Source of the DNA: an uncultured Cytophagaceae bacterium
GTDB taxonomy: Bacteria > Bacteroidota > Bacteroidia > Cytophagales > Microscillaceae
Length of the DNA: 14,511 bases
Reading direction: 5' to 3'
NCBI GenBank assembly: GCA_937899305.1
Contig: CALDJV010000458.1
Location: forward strand, 1 to 14,511
Notes under the pieces: generated by a model
Seen by the model: the letters and a program-made list of their open reading frames with translations, nothing else
What the model was told of the DNA's origin: nothing
Database searches by the model: none
Position numbers and translations under genes: made by a program
Part shown: one piece after another, positions 6,291-14,243 of the stretch
Layout: every line of letters starts with the position of its first letter
Position numbering within the stretch: position 1 is the first letter of the stretch

Positions 6291-7337
6291 ATGCATATTT
6301 CAAACTTCGATATATTTGAAGATGAGACCAACAAAATCTTTCAGATTAGAACTAAAGATGACATCATGTTGGTAGAGTTCCAAGGATCTGAGGAGGAACA
6401 AATCTTCAAAGACCTCATCAAGCATTTCTCAAACGACAACTACAACATTCCAGAACTATTCACTGAGTTTAGCTCGAAATTTCCCAAGGAAAAAGTGCTT
6501 AAAATATTTGCTGACCTCAAAGAGGCCGAGTTGATTGAAGAGTACGATCCCGCATCAGCTAATGTTAACGGACAGGACAGTCCACACCAGGAAAAGAGTT
6601 TTGATGAACTACTCAAAGAAAAGATCAAAGACACTCATTTGGCTTTGATTGGAGGCAAAACCATACTCCAGCGTCTTGAATCTAAAGCACAACTATCTGG
6701 TTATGAGGAAATTAACACACTAGAAGTCACTCCAGAGATCAAAGATGAGGAAGTCATTGCTATGATCGATGACAACGATTTTCTTATTGTTGATGCCGAA
6801 GAATGGAATCCCTACTTCTTGGAGCTCATCAACAAAACTGCTTTGGAGAAAGTAAAACCCTGGATTTTGGTTCGAGGTGTCAATCAAAGTCGTGGAAGCG
6901 TAGGCCCACTTTTTTATGGTCGCGAAACCGGATGCTATCATTGTCTTATCAGTCGTGTAAAAAGTCAGCATGAGTTTTTACCATATCTGGAGACATACGA
7001 AGACCATCTCCGTATTCGCAAACGCTCTGCTAAAGTAAATTCGGATGATCCCAACCTTCAGGTAGTTTATGACATGCTTGCTTCATTGGCCATTCTTGAA
7101 GCCAACAAATTTGTGAGTGAGGTAGCAGTACCAGAGGTATATGGCAGGTACGTGTCCATCGATATTCATTCCTACAATCTACAGAAAAATGTGTTACTAA
7201 AATCACCCTTGTGTCCAGTTTGTAAACCAACTACGGACTATAGTTTGGCCCCATGGTTAGAGCCGGTGATGCTTAGAAATACCTATGTTGAATCGAAAAC
7301 GACTCAACAGGAAGAAATGGCGGATGCTCCTCAATAA
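6291..7337 (+). CDS. TOMM leader-binding cyclodehydratase partner, RRE + E1/ThiF-like (SagC-type)
   Basis: A 348-residue protein. Residues about 1-85 form a PqqD-like winged-helix RiPP recognition element, which binds the precursor leader (FDIFEDETNKIFQI; a helix-rich FKDLIKHFSNDNYNIPELF; ILKIFADLKEAELI-like third helix). After a polar linker comes an E1/ThiF-like fold: HLALIGGK strand, DFLIVDAEEWNP, and the family hallmark GPLFYGRETGCYHCLISR. Two CxxC pairs, C215/C218 and C308/C311 (SPLCPVCKP), would form the structural zinc tetrathiolate known in this family. In discrete TOMM systems this protein docks the precursor and activates the YcaO partner but does not itself use ATP. No glycine-rich ATP loop is evident, which agrees. 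It starts 132 bases after the precursor, and YcaO follows after 66 bases. The chosen ATG opens directly into the conserved RRE strand. Confidence 0.88.
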   Translation: MHISNFDIFEDETNKIFQIRTKDDIMLVEFQGSEEEQIFKDLIKHFSNDNYNIPELFTEFSSKFPKEKVLKIFADLKEAELIEEYDPASANVNGQDSPHQEKSFDELLKEKIKDTHLALIGGKTILQRLESKAQLSGYEEINTLEVTPEIKDEEVIAMIDDNDFLIVDAEEWNPYFLELINKTALEKVKPWILVRGVNQSRGSVGPLFYGRETGCYHCLISRVKSQHEFLPYLETYEDHLRIRKRSAKVNSDDPNLQVVYDMLASLAILEANKFVSEVAVPEVYGRYVSIDIHSYNLQKNVLLKSPLCPVCKPTTDYSLAPWLEPVMLRNTYVESKTTQQEEMADAPQ

Positions 7338-7403
7338 TTGCCCGCCAATCTATTTTTTTTGTAGAATTCCCTCTCATTTATCATTACTGATTTTTTGTGA
7401 AAA

Positions 7404-8699
7404 ATGAATACAAGTGAATATTTTGCTCTGAAAAGAGGAGCTAAAATTATATCCGATGAAGTGGGCATCCTGAGCCATGTGTCTAAACTGCCTCGCTATC
7501 AGGCCGATCCCCGTTCAATGACTTTTGGGGTATGGCCAGCCAATACCAAAGCACTGGGTGGCACCAAATATAGTGGACGAAGTAGTGGCAGTGGCCGCAA
7601 CTGGATAGACTCGATGCTGGGTACCGTTGGAGAAACCATCGAACGGTATTGTTGTGCTTTTTATGATCGCAGTAAGTTAATCAAATCTTCATACAAAGAT
7701 TTAGACCGCCCGGCGATCCACCCTAGCGAATTTGCCCTCTATCACCAGAAACAATACGAGAATATTAACTTTCCTTATATTCCGTTTACCGAGGATGTTT
7801 CTATACACTGGACTCCTTGCATCGACCTCACCAACAATACCGAGGTATTATATCCTGGCTCTATGGTGTTTTTACCATGGATAGAGGAAGAAGATTGGGT
7901 AGGGCTTTCCATTTCTACTGGTTTGGCTGCCCATACCGATGTACACAGCGCTATGCTCACAGCATTGTACGAAATCATCGAGCGTGATGCTTTCACCATT
8001 GCCTGGTCTCAGCTGTTAGACGTTCCTAAAATCAAGATTACTCCTGAAATTCAGCGCTATATAGATGAGGCTTTGCCCGGTAATTATGAAATCCACTTTT
8101 TGGATGTGACTACCGATCTGAACGTGCCTTCTATTTTTGCTTTTTGCTATGGTCAGGCTGATTATGGTTCTTTTTTGGCGGTATCTTCGGCTACTCGCCC
8201 CACTTTTGGAGAAACCCTACGCAAGATTGTTCAAGAATTGTCACAAACAATTCCTTATTTCCGCTATGTATTGGGCGAAAATTGGGATTGGTACCCACAT
8301 ACTTACGATCAATTGCAGGACTTTGAGCAACACTCCATTCTGTACAACAAAAGAAAGGACCTTCGGGTAGTTTTTGAGCCTTGGCGTAACAAACCAGCTG
8401 AAAAATACATCGATTTCCACGAAACCAACTCAGAAACCAAGGTTGAACAGATCAGATCTATCCTCCAGAACTTCAAAGATCGAGGATACAATGTTTTGAT
8501 GAAAGACCTCACTACTCCAGATGCACAACAGGCTGGTTTTTACAGTTTACGTTTGGCAGTTCCTCAAACTATTGAGATGGCTGGGGCCTATGGTGAATAC
8601 TTCTGGGGTGGCAAGCGCATGTACGAAGCTCCCAAAAACATGGGATACACGCCGCGTGATTTCGATAATTTAAATCAGTATCCTTACCCATTTCCTTAA
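7404..8699 (+). CDS. YcaO-type cyclodehydratase (SagD-like)
   Basis: A 431-residue YcaO-domain protein that uses ATP to phosphorylate the peptide backbone during conversion of Cys or Ser to thiazoline or oxazoline. The hallmark Mg-ATP motifs are present: GETIERY at 76-82 with E77 and E80, and ALYEIIERDAF at 187-197 with E190 and E193. A Gly/Ser-rich stretch (SGRSSGSGRN) precedes the first motif, and a later ETLRKIVQELSQT helix supplies the conserved Q region. The protein ends exactly in the proline-rich tail YPYPFP (P427, P429, P431), the PxPxP C-terminus that marks azoline-forming YcaO proteins and is needed for activity in studied examples. Length and ends are normal for a stand-alone D protein; the C partner is the separate gene just upstream. 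SagB follows 17 bases later, so co-transcription is likely. Confidence 0.93.
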   Translation: MNTSEYFALKRGAKIISDEVGILSHVSKLPRYQADPRSMTFGVWPANTKALGGTKYSGRSSGSGRNWIDSMLGTVGETIERYCCAFYDRSKLIKSSYKDLDRPAIHPSEFALYHQKQYENINFPYIPFTEDVSIHWTPCIDLTNNTEVLYPGSMVFLPWIEEEDWVGLSISTGLAAHTDVHSAMLTALYEIIERDAFTIAWSQLLDVPKIKITPEIQRYIDEALPGNYEIHFLDVTTDLNVPSIFAFCYGQADYGSFLAVSSATRPTFGETLRKIVQELSQTIPYFRYVLGENWDWYPHTYDQLQDFEQHSILYNKRKDLRVVFEPWRNKPAEKYIDFHETNSETKVEQIRSILQNFKDRGYNVLMKDLTTPDAQQAGFYSLRLAVPQTIEMAGAYGEYFWGGKRMYEAPKNMGYTPRDFDNLNQYPYPFP

Positions 8700-8716
8700 A
8701 CAAGCAATCAATATCT

Positions 8717-9574
8717 ATGAAAATAGAAGAAATAAAACTGAAGGATTTTTATGATAAGCATAATACCTCTATCTATGGCATGCACCGGTATGCCGATTCG
8801 GTAGCTTTGCTTTATCATGAAAACTCGAAAAACGATCGTTTCTCGAGTCGTCGCCAAGGTCAATCCATTACTGATTTCAACAACGATTACATCAATAAGC
8901 GGGCAAGCCAGCCTTACAAGGTATATCCTCAGGCAAAAAAATATTCTTTTGCTCCTTTTCGAGGACAAGATTTGCCCGACAAAGACTTTTTTGAGCTCGT
9001 TAGAAAAAGAAGGAGTGTACGTAATTTTGCCGACCAAAAACTAACCATGTCGGAGTTATATACCCTTTGTCAATATACCTATGGCATTACGGCAGAAGCC
9101 AAAAACGATGTCGACGGTATGGACGGAGCCTGGGCCTATCGTTGTGTGCCTTCTCCAGGGGCGTTGTATTCTATGGAATTGTATTTGGTCATTTTAAATG
9201 CAGAAATTCCATCAGGATTATACCATTATCGCCCCGATATCAACTCTTTGGAGCTCATCATGGAAGGGCACCTCTACGAAAAACTGAACCGCTTGATTGT
9301 GGCTGAGCCACTTATTGAGCTAGAAAATGCGGGTTGTGTTTTTATCGCTACCAGCATGCTAGAGCGGCTTTTTGTAAAGTATGGTGAAAGAGCCTATCGT
9401 TTGATGCTTTTGGAAGCAGGGGCACTTTCGCAAAATTTGACCCTTACTTGTGATGCCATTGGTTGGGGTTCGTGCTGGGTAGGGAGCTATTTGGATGATC
9501 AGTTAAATGAATTCATGGGAATAGACGGACTCAGCGAAACGGTACAGAATGTAGTCATTGTTGGTAAGAAGTAA
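8717..9574 (+). CDS. SagB/ThcOx-type FMN-dependent azoline dehydrogenase
   Basis: A 285-residue nitroreductase-fold protein of the SagB family, which oxidises thiazolines and oxazolines to the aromatic azoles with FMN. Visible motifs are RRSVRNF (98-104, flavin-phosphate binding region), PSPGALYSMELY (145-156), GLYHYRPDINSLELI (167-181), KYGERAYR (221-228) and LLEAGALSQNLTLTCDAIGWGS (231-252). The Lys-Tyr pair at 221-222 matches the Lys-Tyr residues shown to be important for catalysis in characterised TOMM dehydrogenases. An N-terminal extension of about 90 residues (YHENSKNDR region) is also usual for the family. The gene follows YcaO by 17 bases and is followed by the transporter ATPase. 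Its presence implies that at least some rings of the product are azoles rather than azolines. Confidence 0.93.
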   Translation: MKIEEIKLKDFYDKHNTSIYGMHRYADSVALLYHENSKNDRFSSRRQGQSITDFNNDYINKRASQPYKVYPQAKKYSFAPFRGQDLPDKDFFELVRKRRSVRNFADQKLTMSELYTLCQYTYGITAEAKNDVDGMDGAWAYRCVPSPGALYSMELYLVILNAEIPSGLYHYRPDINSLELIMEGHLYEKLNRLIVAEPLIELENAGCVFIATSMLERLFVKYGERAYRLMLLEAGALSQNLTLTCDAIGWGSCWVGSYLDDQLNEFMGIDGLSETVQNVVIVGKK

Positions 9575-9587
9575 TCAAGCATTTCCT

Positions 9588-10472
9588 ATGAGTGTAGTTA
9601 AAGTAAATAACTTAAGCATTAAAGCTAAGGGAAAATTGCTCCTGGATGACATCAATTTTGAAATGAAACCTGGAGAAGTTTTTTCCCTGTTAGGCTATAA
9701 TGGCGCAGGAAAATCTACCTTGCTTGATATCCTCACTGGTGGTCTCAAACCCGACCAGGGAAGCTTCAGTATTCTAGATAAATCGTTTCGTAAAGCTAAA
9801 AACGAAATTGGGGTTGTATACGAAGATTTTAACTTCTTTGGGTACCTCAAGGTCAAAGAGATTGTGTCTTATTTGAGTATTATGAAAGGGCATACCACTC
9901 CTGACCTACAGGAAAACATTGAAGCACTCAAACTTGACAAGATCTGGACTCGGCAGTTCAGATTTTTGTCTCGGGGGGAACGAAAGAAAATAGGTATTTT
10001 GGCGGCCATCATGCATGAACCCAAATTGCTCATTTTAGACGAACCTACCTCGGAGTTGGACCCTTTCGTACGCAGTGTTTGTTGGCAAGTACTGCTTAGA
10101 AAAAACCGTAGCATCTTATTTTCTACCCATGATTGGGATGAGGCTAAAAGTTATGCCCATAAAGTAGCGTTCATTTTCAATGGAAAATTGATCAACGTGG
10201 ATACTACTGAGGCATTTTTATCTGAGAAATACCTGCCTTTTAGCAAGCGTATTTCCTTTTACAAAAGGCCTGATTTGAAACCCATTTATGACAGTTATAC
10301 CTATCTGGAAGAATATGGGCAAATTCATGTGTATGTAAATGATGACAATCCATTGATCCATGACATTAGTCGCATTACCGATAGCTATGCGGTAGGGCCT
10401 AAAAGTCTGAAGGATGTTTATTTGTTTCTAACCCAAAAATCTTCTCAACCCAAGCAATATGAGAGATCTTAA
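9588..10472 (+). CDS. ABC transporter ATP-binding protein (TOMM exporter)
   Basis: A 294-residue ATPase using the ATG at 9588, 13 bases after the SagB stop. A longer reading from a TTG at 9558 would overlap SagB by 17 bases and adds ten residues with no family similarity, so the ATG is preferred. Walker A is GYNGAGKST (36-44). The signature loop is LSRGE, in place of the usual LSGGQ, followed by RKKIGILAA. Walker B is LLILDEP with D-loop SELDP, and the switch histidine is in STHDWDEA. A C-terminal region of about 90 residues follows the nucleotide-binding domain. It pairs with the overlapping permease gene to export the modified peptide or to give self-resistance by efflux. There is no C39 peptidase domain, so the leader is removed by another protease. 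Confidence 0.92.
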   Translation: MSVVKVNNLSIKAKGKLLLDDINFEMKPGEVFSLLGYNGAGKSTLLDILTGGLKPDQGSFSILDKSFRKAKNEIGVVYEDFNFFGYLKVKEIVSYLSIMKGHTTPDLQENIEALKLDKIWTRQFRFLSRGERKKIGILAAIMHEPKLLILDEPTSELDPFVRSVCWQVLLRKNRSILFSTHDWDEAKSYAHKVAFIFNGKLINVDTTEAFLSEKYLPFSKRISFYKRPDLKPIYDSYTYLEEYGQIHVYVNDDNPLIHDISRITDSYAVGPKSLKDVYLFLTQKSSQPKQYERS

Positions 10473-11187
10473 AGTTGCCTTGCACACGGTTTATTATCAA
10501 ATGATCTTAAGCCTGAGAATCAAAACTGCGTTTTTATTGTCTCTGGCTTTTCCGGTATTTCTCTACTTATTTTTCGGAAACATTTGGGGAAATACTACGA
10601 ATGTAGAGTATTTTGGCTTTCTTTTATCGGGAGTGATTGGCCTCAGCATTACAAGTGATGGTATCTTTTCGGTAGGGCCAGTCATCAAAATTTACTATGC
10701 CAGTAAACTCCTCAAATTCTTTCGGACTCTCCCCATGAAAGCCTTTGCTTATTATGCAGGACTGTTTTTGAATAGAATTTTACGCATCCTGGTTTCGGTC
10801 ATTTTTCTCTGTGTTACTGCCGCAATTGCCTTCAAATACTATGTGGGCATCAACGAAATACTGCGTTTTTTGGTGGGTACTTTCTTTGGGCTTACGATGT
10901 TTGCGCTGTTGGGTTTGGTATTTGCGTTTTTGAGCCGTTCTCACGGAGGAGAGCAAGGGACGATGAATTTTGTGTATTTCATCATCATCTTCATGACCGA
11001 TACCTTCTACCCTATTACCCAAATCAATGAATTTTTTAAGACGGTTTCTTACTTCATCCCGTTGACTTATGTCCTGGATTTTATGCGTACCGGAAACCCC
11101 ATCAATTTGTTGGTAATTATGGGTTGGATTGTGGTGTTGGCGGCTATATTCTATCGTATGATCACTCGTACTTCTATCAAACGCTAA
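10459..11187 (+). CDS. ABC-2 type transporter permease (TOMM exporter)
   Basis: A 242-residue integral membrane protein with about six hydrophobic segments, near residues 20-40, 52-73, 95-122, 133-158, 165-187 and 208-232. A short cytoplasmic N-terminus (MRDLKVALHTVYYQ) precedes them and a basic tail (TRTSIKR) follows. The arrangement and the FRTLPMKA coupling-helix-like segment after the second membrane span fit ABC-2 permeases. Its start overlaps the ATPase gene by 14 bases, which indicates translational coupling and a dedicated pair. It most likely exports the azole-containing peptide across the inner membrane; the outer-membrane route is not evident in the window. Confidence 0.88.
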   Translation: MRDLKVALHTVYYQMILSLRIKTAFLLSLAFPVFLYLFFGNIWGNTTNVEYFGFLLSGVIGLSITSDGIFSVGPVIKIYYASKLLKFFRTLPMKAFAYYAGLFLNRILRILVSVIFLCVTAAIAFKYYVGINEILRFLVGTFFGLTMFALLGLVFAFLSRSHGGEQGTMNFVYFIIIFMTDTFYPITQINEFFKTVSYFIPLTYVLDFMRTGNPINLLVIMGWIVVLAAIFYRMITRTSIKR

Positions 11188-11195
11188 TTTTTTAG

Positions 11196-12011
11196 ATGTG
11201 TAATCTATTTGCAGTTGTCATACTCTCGATATTATTGGTTGGTTGTCAGGCCAATCAAGGTGACCAAGCCATTCTTGAGTCTGTACCGATGGATAGTGGT
11301 CAGCTTAAAGCAGAGGCGAAAACAGTTTTGAGCGGTATACAATCTCGGATTGACCGGGCATTGGAAACAGCAACCCAAGCTAAAAAACAAGATCCGCTGA
11401 TGAAAATGAGCGATAAGCTGTTCCGTCTCGAGCAAAAGGAACCCGCTGCTCAACAGTTGATTGTCTATTGGCAGGCTTATTTTTTGTACAATCAAGCCCA
11501 ATACTATTTGATTGCCGATCAAAAAGTAAAGGCCCGAAAAGATGTAGAGAAAGCCATCAAACTCTTGAAAAATTTACCGCAGAAAGGGGCAGAAACATAT
11601 GTGTTGCTGGCCCTTATGCAAAATTTTTCTATTTATTTTAAAGCAGGTCCCCTGGCTGGTATTGTCAGCAAAAAAGTTCAAAAAAACCTAAAAATAGCCT
11701 TCAAGTTAGATTCAGCCAACTACCGTGCATACTTGGTAGAAGCTTTGACTGATTTTTATACTCCCAAGGATTTTGGAGGGGGCAAAAAGGTCATTCCTAA
11801 TTTGAAAAAAGCCCAAAAACTGATTCAAGAAGGAGTTGCTGACCAATATATGCCTACTTGGGGACAAAACTTGATTTATGAATTATTTATCAGGTATTAC
11901 CTCCGGGAGGAAAATAAAACTTTGGCTCAAAAATACTTCCAGGAAGCCCAAAAACGCTTTCCAAATGACTATTCTATCAATGAATTGGCAGCTACGTTTA
12001 CAAAAAAATAG
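11196..12011 (+). CDS. Lipoprotein with TPR-like helical repeats, terminal gene of the TOMM operon
   Basis: A 271-residue predicted lipoprotein. The N-terminus has a hydrophobic stretch ending in the lipobox LLVGC, with Cys17 as the lipidated residue, followed by QANQGDQ. The mature part is helical: YWQAYFLYNQAQ, ARKDVEKAIKLLKN, then DFYTPKDFGGGK (186-197) and YMPTWG (218-223), ending in a Lys-rich C-terminus. These blocks are shared with the secreted protein at 754-1518, with the same 33-residue spacing between the DFYTPK and MPTWG blocks. The gene begins 8 bases after the permease stop, so it is probably the last gene of the operon. Its stop codon touches the terminator hairpin. The family is unknown to me. 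Immunity, target protection or an accessory transport role would suit a lipoprotein here, but this is inference. Confidence 0.85.
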   Translation: MCNLFAVVILSILLVGCQANQGDQAILESVPMDSGQLKAEAKTVLSGIQSRIDRALETATQAKKQDPLMKMSDKLFRLEQKEPAAQQLIVYWQAYFLYNQAQYYLIADQKVKARKDVEKAIKLLKNLPQKGAETYVLLALMQNFSIYFKAGPLAGIVSKKVQKNLKIAFKLDSANYRAYLVEALTDFYTPKDFGGGKKVIPNLKKAQKLIQEGVADQYMPTWGQNLIYELFIRYYLREENKTLAQKYFQEAQKRFPNDYSINELAATFTKK

Positions 12012-12055
12012 GAAAGTAGACGATTGACTTTTTGAATATCAAACGTCTACTTTCC
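12011..12055. terminator. Strong bidirectional terminator between convergent genes
   Basis: GGAAAGTAGACG (12011-12022) and CGTCTACTTTCC (12044-12055) form a perfect 12-bp stem. An inner ttga/tcaa pairing shortens the loop. The last base of the lipoprotein stop codon is the first base of the stem. Read on the minus strand the stem is followed by a T7 run (complement of 12002-12008), an excellent terminator for the oligopeptidase gene. In the plus direction the T run is weak. Confidence 0.85.
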
Positions 12056-12070
12056 TTATGAATTGAAAGT

Positions 12071-14140
12071 TTAGGCTTGAAGCCCGGCCAACTCTAACAA
12101 GAACGCATACTTAAAGGCAGTTTCCTTGATCTCATCATGCAAGCCACTCTTGCCGTGATGTCCTGCATCGGTATCCACTTTTAGGAGTAGTTGATGATCG
12201 TCGGTCTTCATATCACGCAATTTAGCTACCCACTTTACCGCTTCCCAATACGGCACTTTGGTATCTTCCAACCCAGTTGTAACCAAAAGATGAGGGTAAT
12301 CCTGCGCTTTTATTTGGTCGTAGGGAGAGTACGACAACTGGTAATCAAAGTATGTCTTGTCTTTAGGATCCCCCCATTCTTGAAACTCCTGGGTAGTAAA
12401 AGGAATCTCTTCGTCTAACATCGTTGTCACTACATCTACAAATGGCACCGAAGCAATGGCTCCTTTGAAAAGTTCAGGACGTTGGTTCATGACTGAGGCC
12501 ACCAACAACCCGCCAGCACTTTCTCCATAGATAAAAAGTTGATCGGGCGTCGTATAATTTTCTTGAATTAAATACTCGGCACAGGCAATAAAGTCCTCAA
12601 ACGTATTTTTTTTCTGTAACAATTTCCCTTCCTCGTACCAGTCATCCCCCAAGGTGTCTCCTCCCCTTGGATAAGCAATGGCATAAGTAAAGCCTCGATC
12701 TAACAAGCTCAGGCGAGTGGCTTGAAAACTCGCTGGCACGCTGTAGCCATATGCTCCATAACTATACAATAACAGCGGCTTGTTGGACAACTGGGCGCGG
12801 GCTTTTTTATTAAATACCAACGAAATGGGAATTTGCTTGCCATCTTGCGAGGTAGCATATACCCTTTCTACCTGATAATCAACCAGATCGGCGTCAGTTT
12901 TATTGGTCACCTGCTTTCGCTTCAATGCCTTGGAAATGCGCGTTTCCATATCAAAATCATACACCGTGGTGGGGGTGGCCAAAGAAGTAAAAATATAACG
13001 AAAACAAGATGTATCGTATTCATAGTTTCGCCCCAAGTGTACCGAATAGTCCTTCTCGTCAAAGTCTAAATAATAGGTACTTTGGTCGCTCCACTTCATC
13101 ACCCGAAATTGTACTAATCCCTGATGACGTTCCTGGAGCAGCATAAAGTTTTTGAAGATTTCTACCCCTTCCAGGCGTCGGTCTGCTTGGGTAGGAATCA
13201 CCTCTTGCCAATCTTCTTTAGGCGCATCTCGCAAATAACGACTCATAACCCGGTAGTTGGGGGCCTGCCAGTTGGTCAATATGTAGAATTTATCTTCGCA
13301 ATGCTCTACATGGTACTCCAGCCCTTCTTCCCGTCTGTGAAACAATTTGAGATGACCCAATGGATGATCGGTTTCCAAAAAACGAACCTCAGTAGAATAA
13401 GTACTGACTGAATTTACCAGCATGTAATTCCTTGACTTTGTGCGAGAGAGGTACAGTTCAAAAGCAGTGTCGGTTTCATTAAAGATTTCTTCAGGTGGCT
13501 CGTTTGTGCGTCGTATGTTGTACCGCCAAACCTTTCTGGGTCGCATTGTTTTCAAATCCCGGGTTACAAAAAAGATGGTTTGGTTATCTCCGGCCCAAAT
13601 GGCAGTGCCCGCAGTATGAGGAATTTGGTTTCGCAACACCTTATTTCTACGTAGGTCTTTGAAACAAAGCGTATACAATTGTATACCAGAATAATCTACT
13701 TGGAATGCCAAAAAACGATGGTCATCACTGATCGTCAAACCGGTTACTTCACAATAGCCTTTTCCTTCGGCCAGTTCATTGACATCCAAAATCACCTCTT
13801 CTTCGCTGGAGGTATCCAGCGATTTCTTCCGACAGTGAATAGGATAGTGACTTCCCTCTTGGTAACGGTGATAGTAATAGTAACCATTGAGAAAATAAGG
13901 TACCGAAGGCTCCGCAGAATGAATTTGGCTCGCAATTTCTTGATGTAATTGGGCTTGAAATGCTTTGGTAGACTCAGTCATTTGTTGGGTGTAGGTATTT
14001 TCGGCCTCTATATGGGCCATTACTGCGGCATCGTCTTTTTCTTTTAGCCAATAATAGTTGTCTACCCGATCGTGTCCATGTGCAGTAAGTGTTTGTGGTT
14101 TTTTTGCCGCAATGGGAGGTTGTTGTTTAGGACTTTGCAT
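12071..14140 (-). CDS. ptrB: Oligopeptidase B-like serine peptidase (S9A, prolyl oligopeptidase family)
   Basis: A 689-residue protein with no signal peptide, hence probably cytoplasmic. The N-terminus (PPIAAKKPQTLTAHGHDRVD, then YYWLKEKDD) is typical of oligopeptidase B. A seven-bladed propeller region follows to about residue 400, then an alpha/beta-hydrolase domain with PLLLYSYGAYG and AYPRGGDTLGDDWYEEGKL. The catalytic triad is S541 (GESAGG), D626 (GLEDTKVPYWEA) and H661 (DAGHHGKSG). Their spacings of 85 and 35 residues match family members. The enzyme cleaves small peptides after Lys or Arg, preferring dibasic sites. The S1 acidic residue E585 (44 after the Ser) is kept, but the second acidic position two residues on is Gln587 (TQEFQEWG). 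It is convergent with the TOMM operon. A role in removing the TOMM leader is possible, but the gene is common as a housekeeping peptidase. Confidence 0.92.
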   Translation of the reverse strand: MQSPKQQPPIAAKKPQTLTAHGHDRVDNYYWLKEKDDAAVMAHIEAENTYTQQMTESTKAFQAQLHQEIASQIHSAEPSVPYFLNGYYYYHRYQEGSHYPIHCRKKSLDTSSEEEVILDVNELAEGKGYCEVTGLTISDDHRFLAFQVDYSGIQLYTLCFKDLRRNKVLRNQIPHTAGTAIWAGDNQTIFFVTRDLKTMRPRKVWRYNIRRTNEPPEEIFNETDTAFELYLSRTKSRNYMLVNSVSTYSTEVRFLETDHPLGHLKLFHRREEGLEYHVEHCEDKFYILTNWQAPNYRVMSRYLRDAPKEDWQEVIPTQADRRLEGVEIFKNFMLLQERHQGLVQFRVMKWSDQSTYYLDFDEKDYSVHLGRNYEYDTSCFRYIFTSLATPTTVYDFDMETRISKALKRKQVTNKTDADLVDYQVERVYATSQDGKQIPISLVFNKKARAQLSNKPLLLYSYGAYGYSVPASFQATRLSLLDRGFTYAIAYPRGGDTLGDDWYEEGKLLQKKNTFEDFIACAEYLIQENYTTPDQLFIYGESAGGLLVASVMNQRPELFKGAIASVPFVDVVTTMLDEEIPFTTQEFQEWGDPKDKTYFDYQLSYSPYDQIKAQDYPHLLVTTGLEDTKVPYWEAVKWVAKLRDMKTDDHQLLLKVDTDAGHHGKSGLHDEIKETAFKYAFLLELAGLQA

Positions 14141-14158
14141 AAACTAGATATTTTACTA

Positions 14159-14179
14159 GGTAATTCGTGAAAAATAAAG
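14159..14179 (+). repeat. 21-bp direct repeat, right copy
   Basis: Identical to 291-311 and in the same orientation, starting at ggtaattcgtg. It lies 19 bases upstream of the oligopeptidase start codon, so it may overlap that gene's promoter region. Confidence 0.8.
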
Positions 14180-14213
14180 TTTCGTTTTGACTTCAAGTTG
14201 AGAGTTCGTCTTT

Positions 14214-14243
14214 GGTCCACAGTCGATAGTCCATAGTCCACAG
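14214..14243 (+). repeat. 'tccacagtcgat' repeat mosaic, right copy
   Basis: The 30-base segment contains ggtccacagtcgat followed by agtccatagtccacag. TCCATAGTCCACAG at 14230-14243 is identical to 327-340, and TCCACAGTCGAT at 14216-14227 is identical to 334-345 and 417-428. The order of the words is rearranged relative to the left end, as expected of a shuffled, dispersed intergenic repeat family. Confidence 0.75.

Larger units (their letters stand above)
6048..12011 (+). other. TOMM (azole-modified RiPP) biosynthetic gene cluster
   Basis: Seven co-directional genes form the cluster: precursor peptide, RRE/E1-like partner protein, YcaO cyclodehydratase, SagB-type dehydrogenase, ABC exporter ATPase, ABC-2 permease and a lipoprotein. 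Having YcaO together with an E1-like/RRE partner and a SagB dehydrogenase is diagnostic of azoline and azole formation on Cys, Ser or Thr, as in streptolysin S biosynthesis. It argues against the thioamide or amidine types of YcaO chemistry. From YcaO onward the genes are 17 bases apart or less, or overlap. The cluster probably extends to the divergent pseudo-radical SAM gene. The exact product, target and activity cannot be derived from sequence. Confidence 0.9.

Noticed and set aside
7404..8699. YcaO acting as thioamide or amidine synthase, or as RimO-related YcaO
   Set aside because: The neighbouring E1-like/RRE partner, the SagB dehydrogenase and the PxPxP C-terminus point to azoline formation; no TfuA-type partner is present.
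9558..9587. TTG start for the ABC ATPase giving ten extra residues
   Set aside because: The extra residues overlap SagB and do not resemble the family; the ATG at 9588 begins immediately before the first conserved strand.
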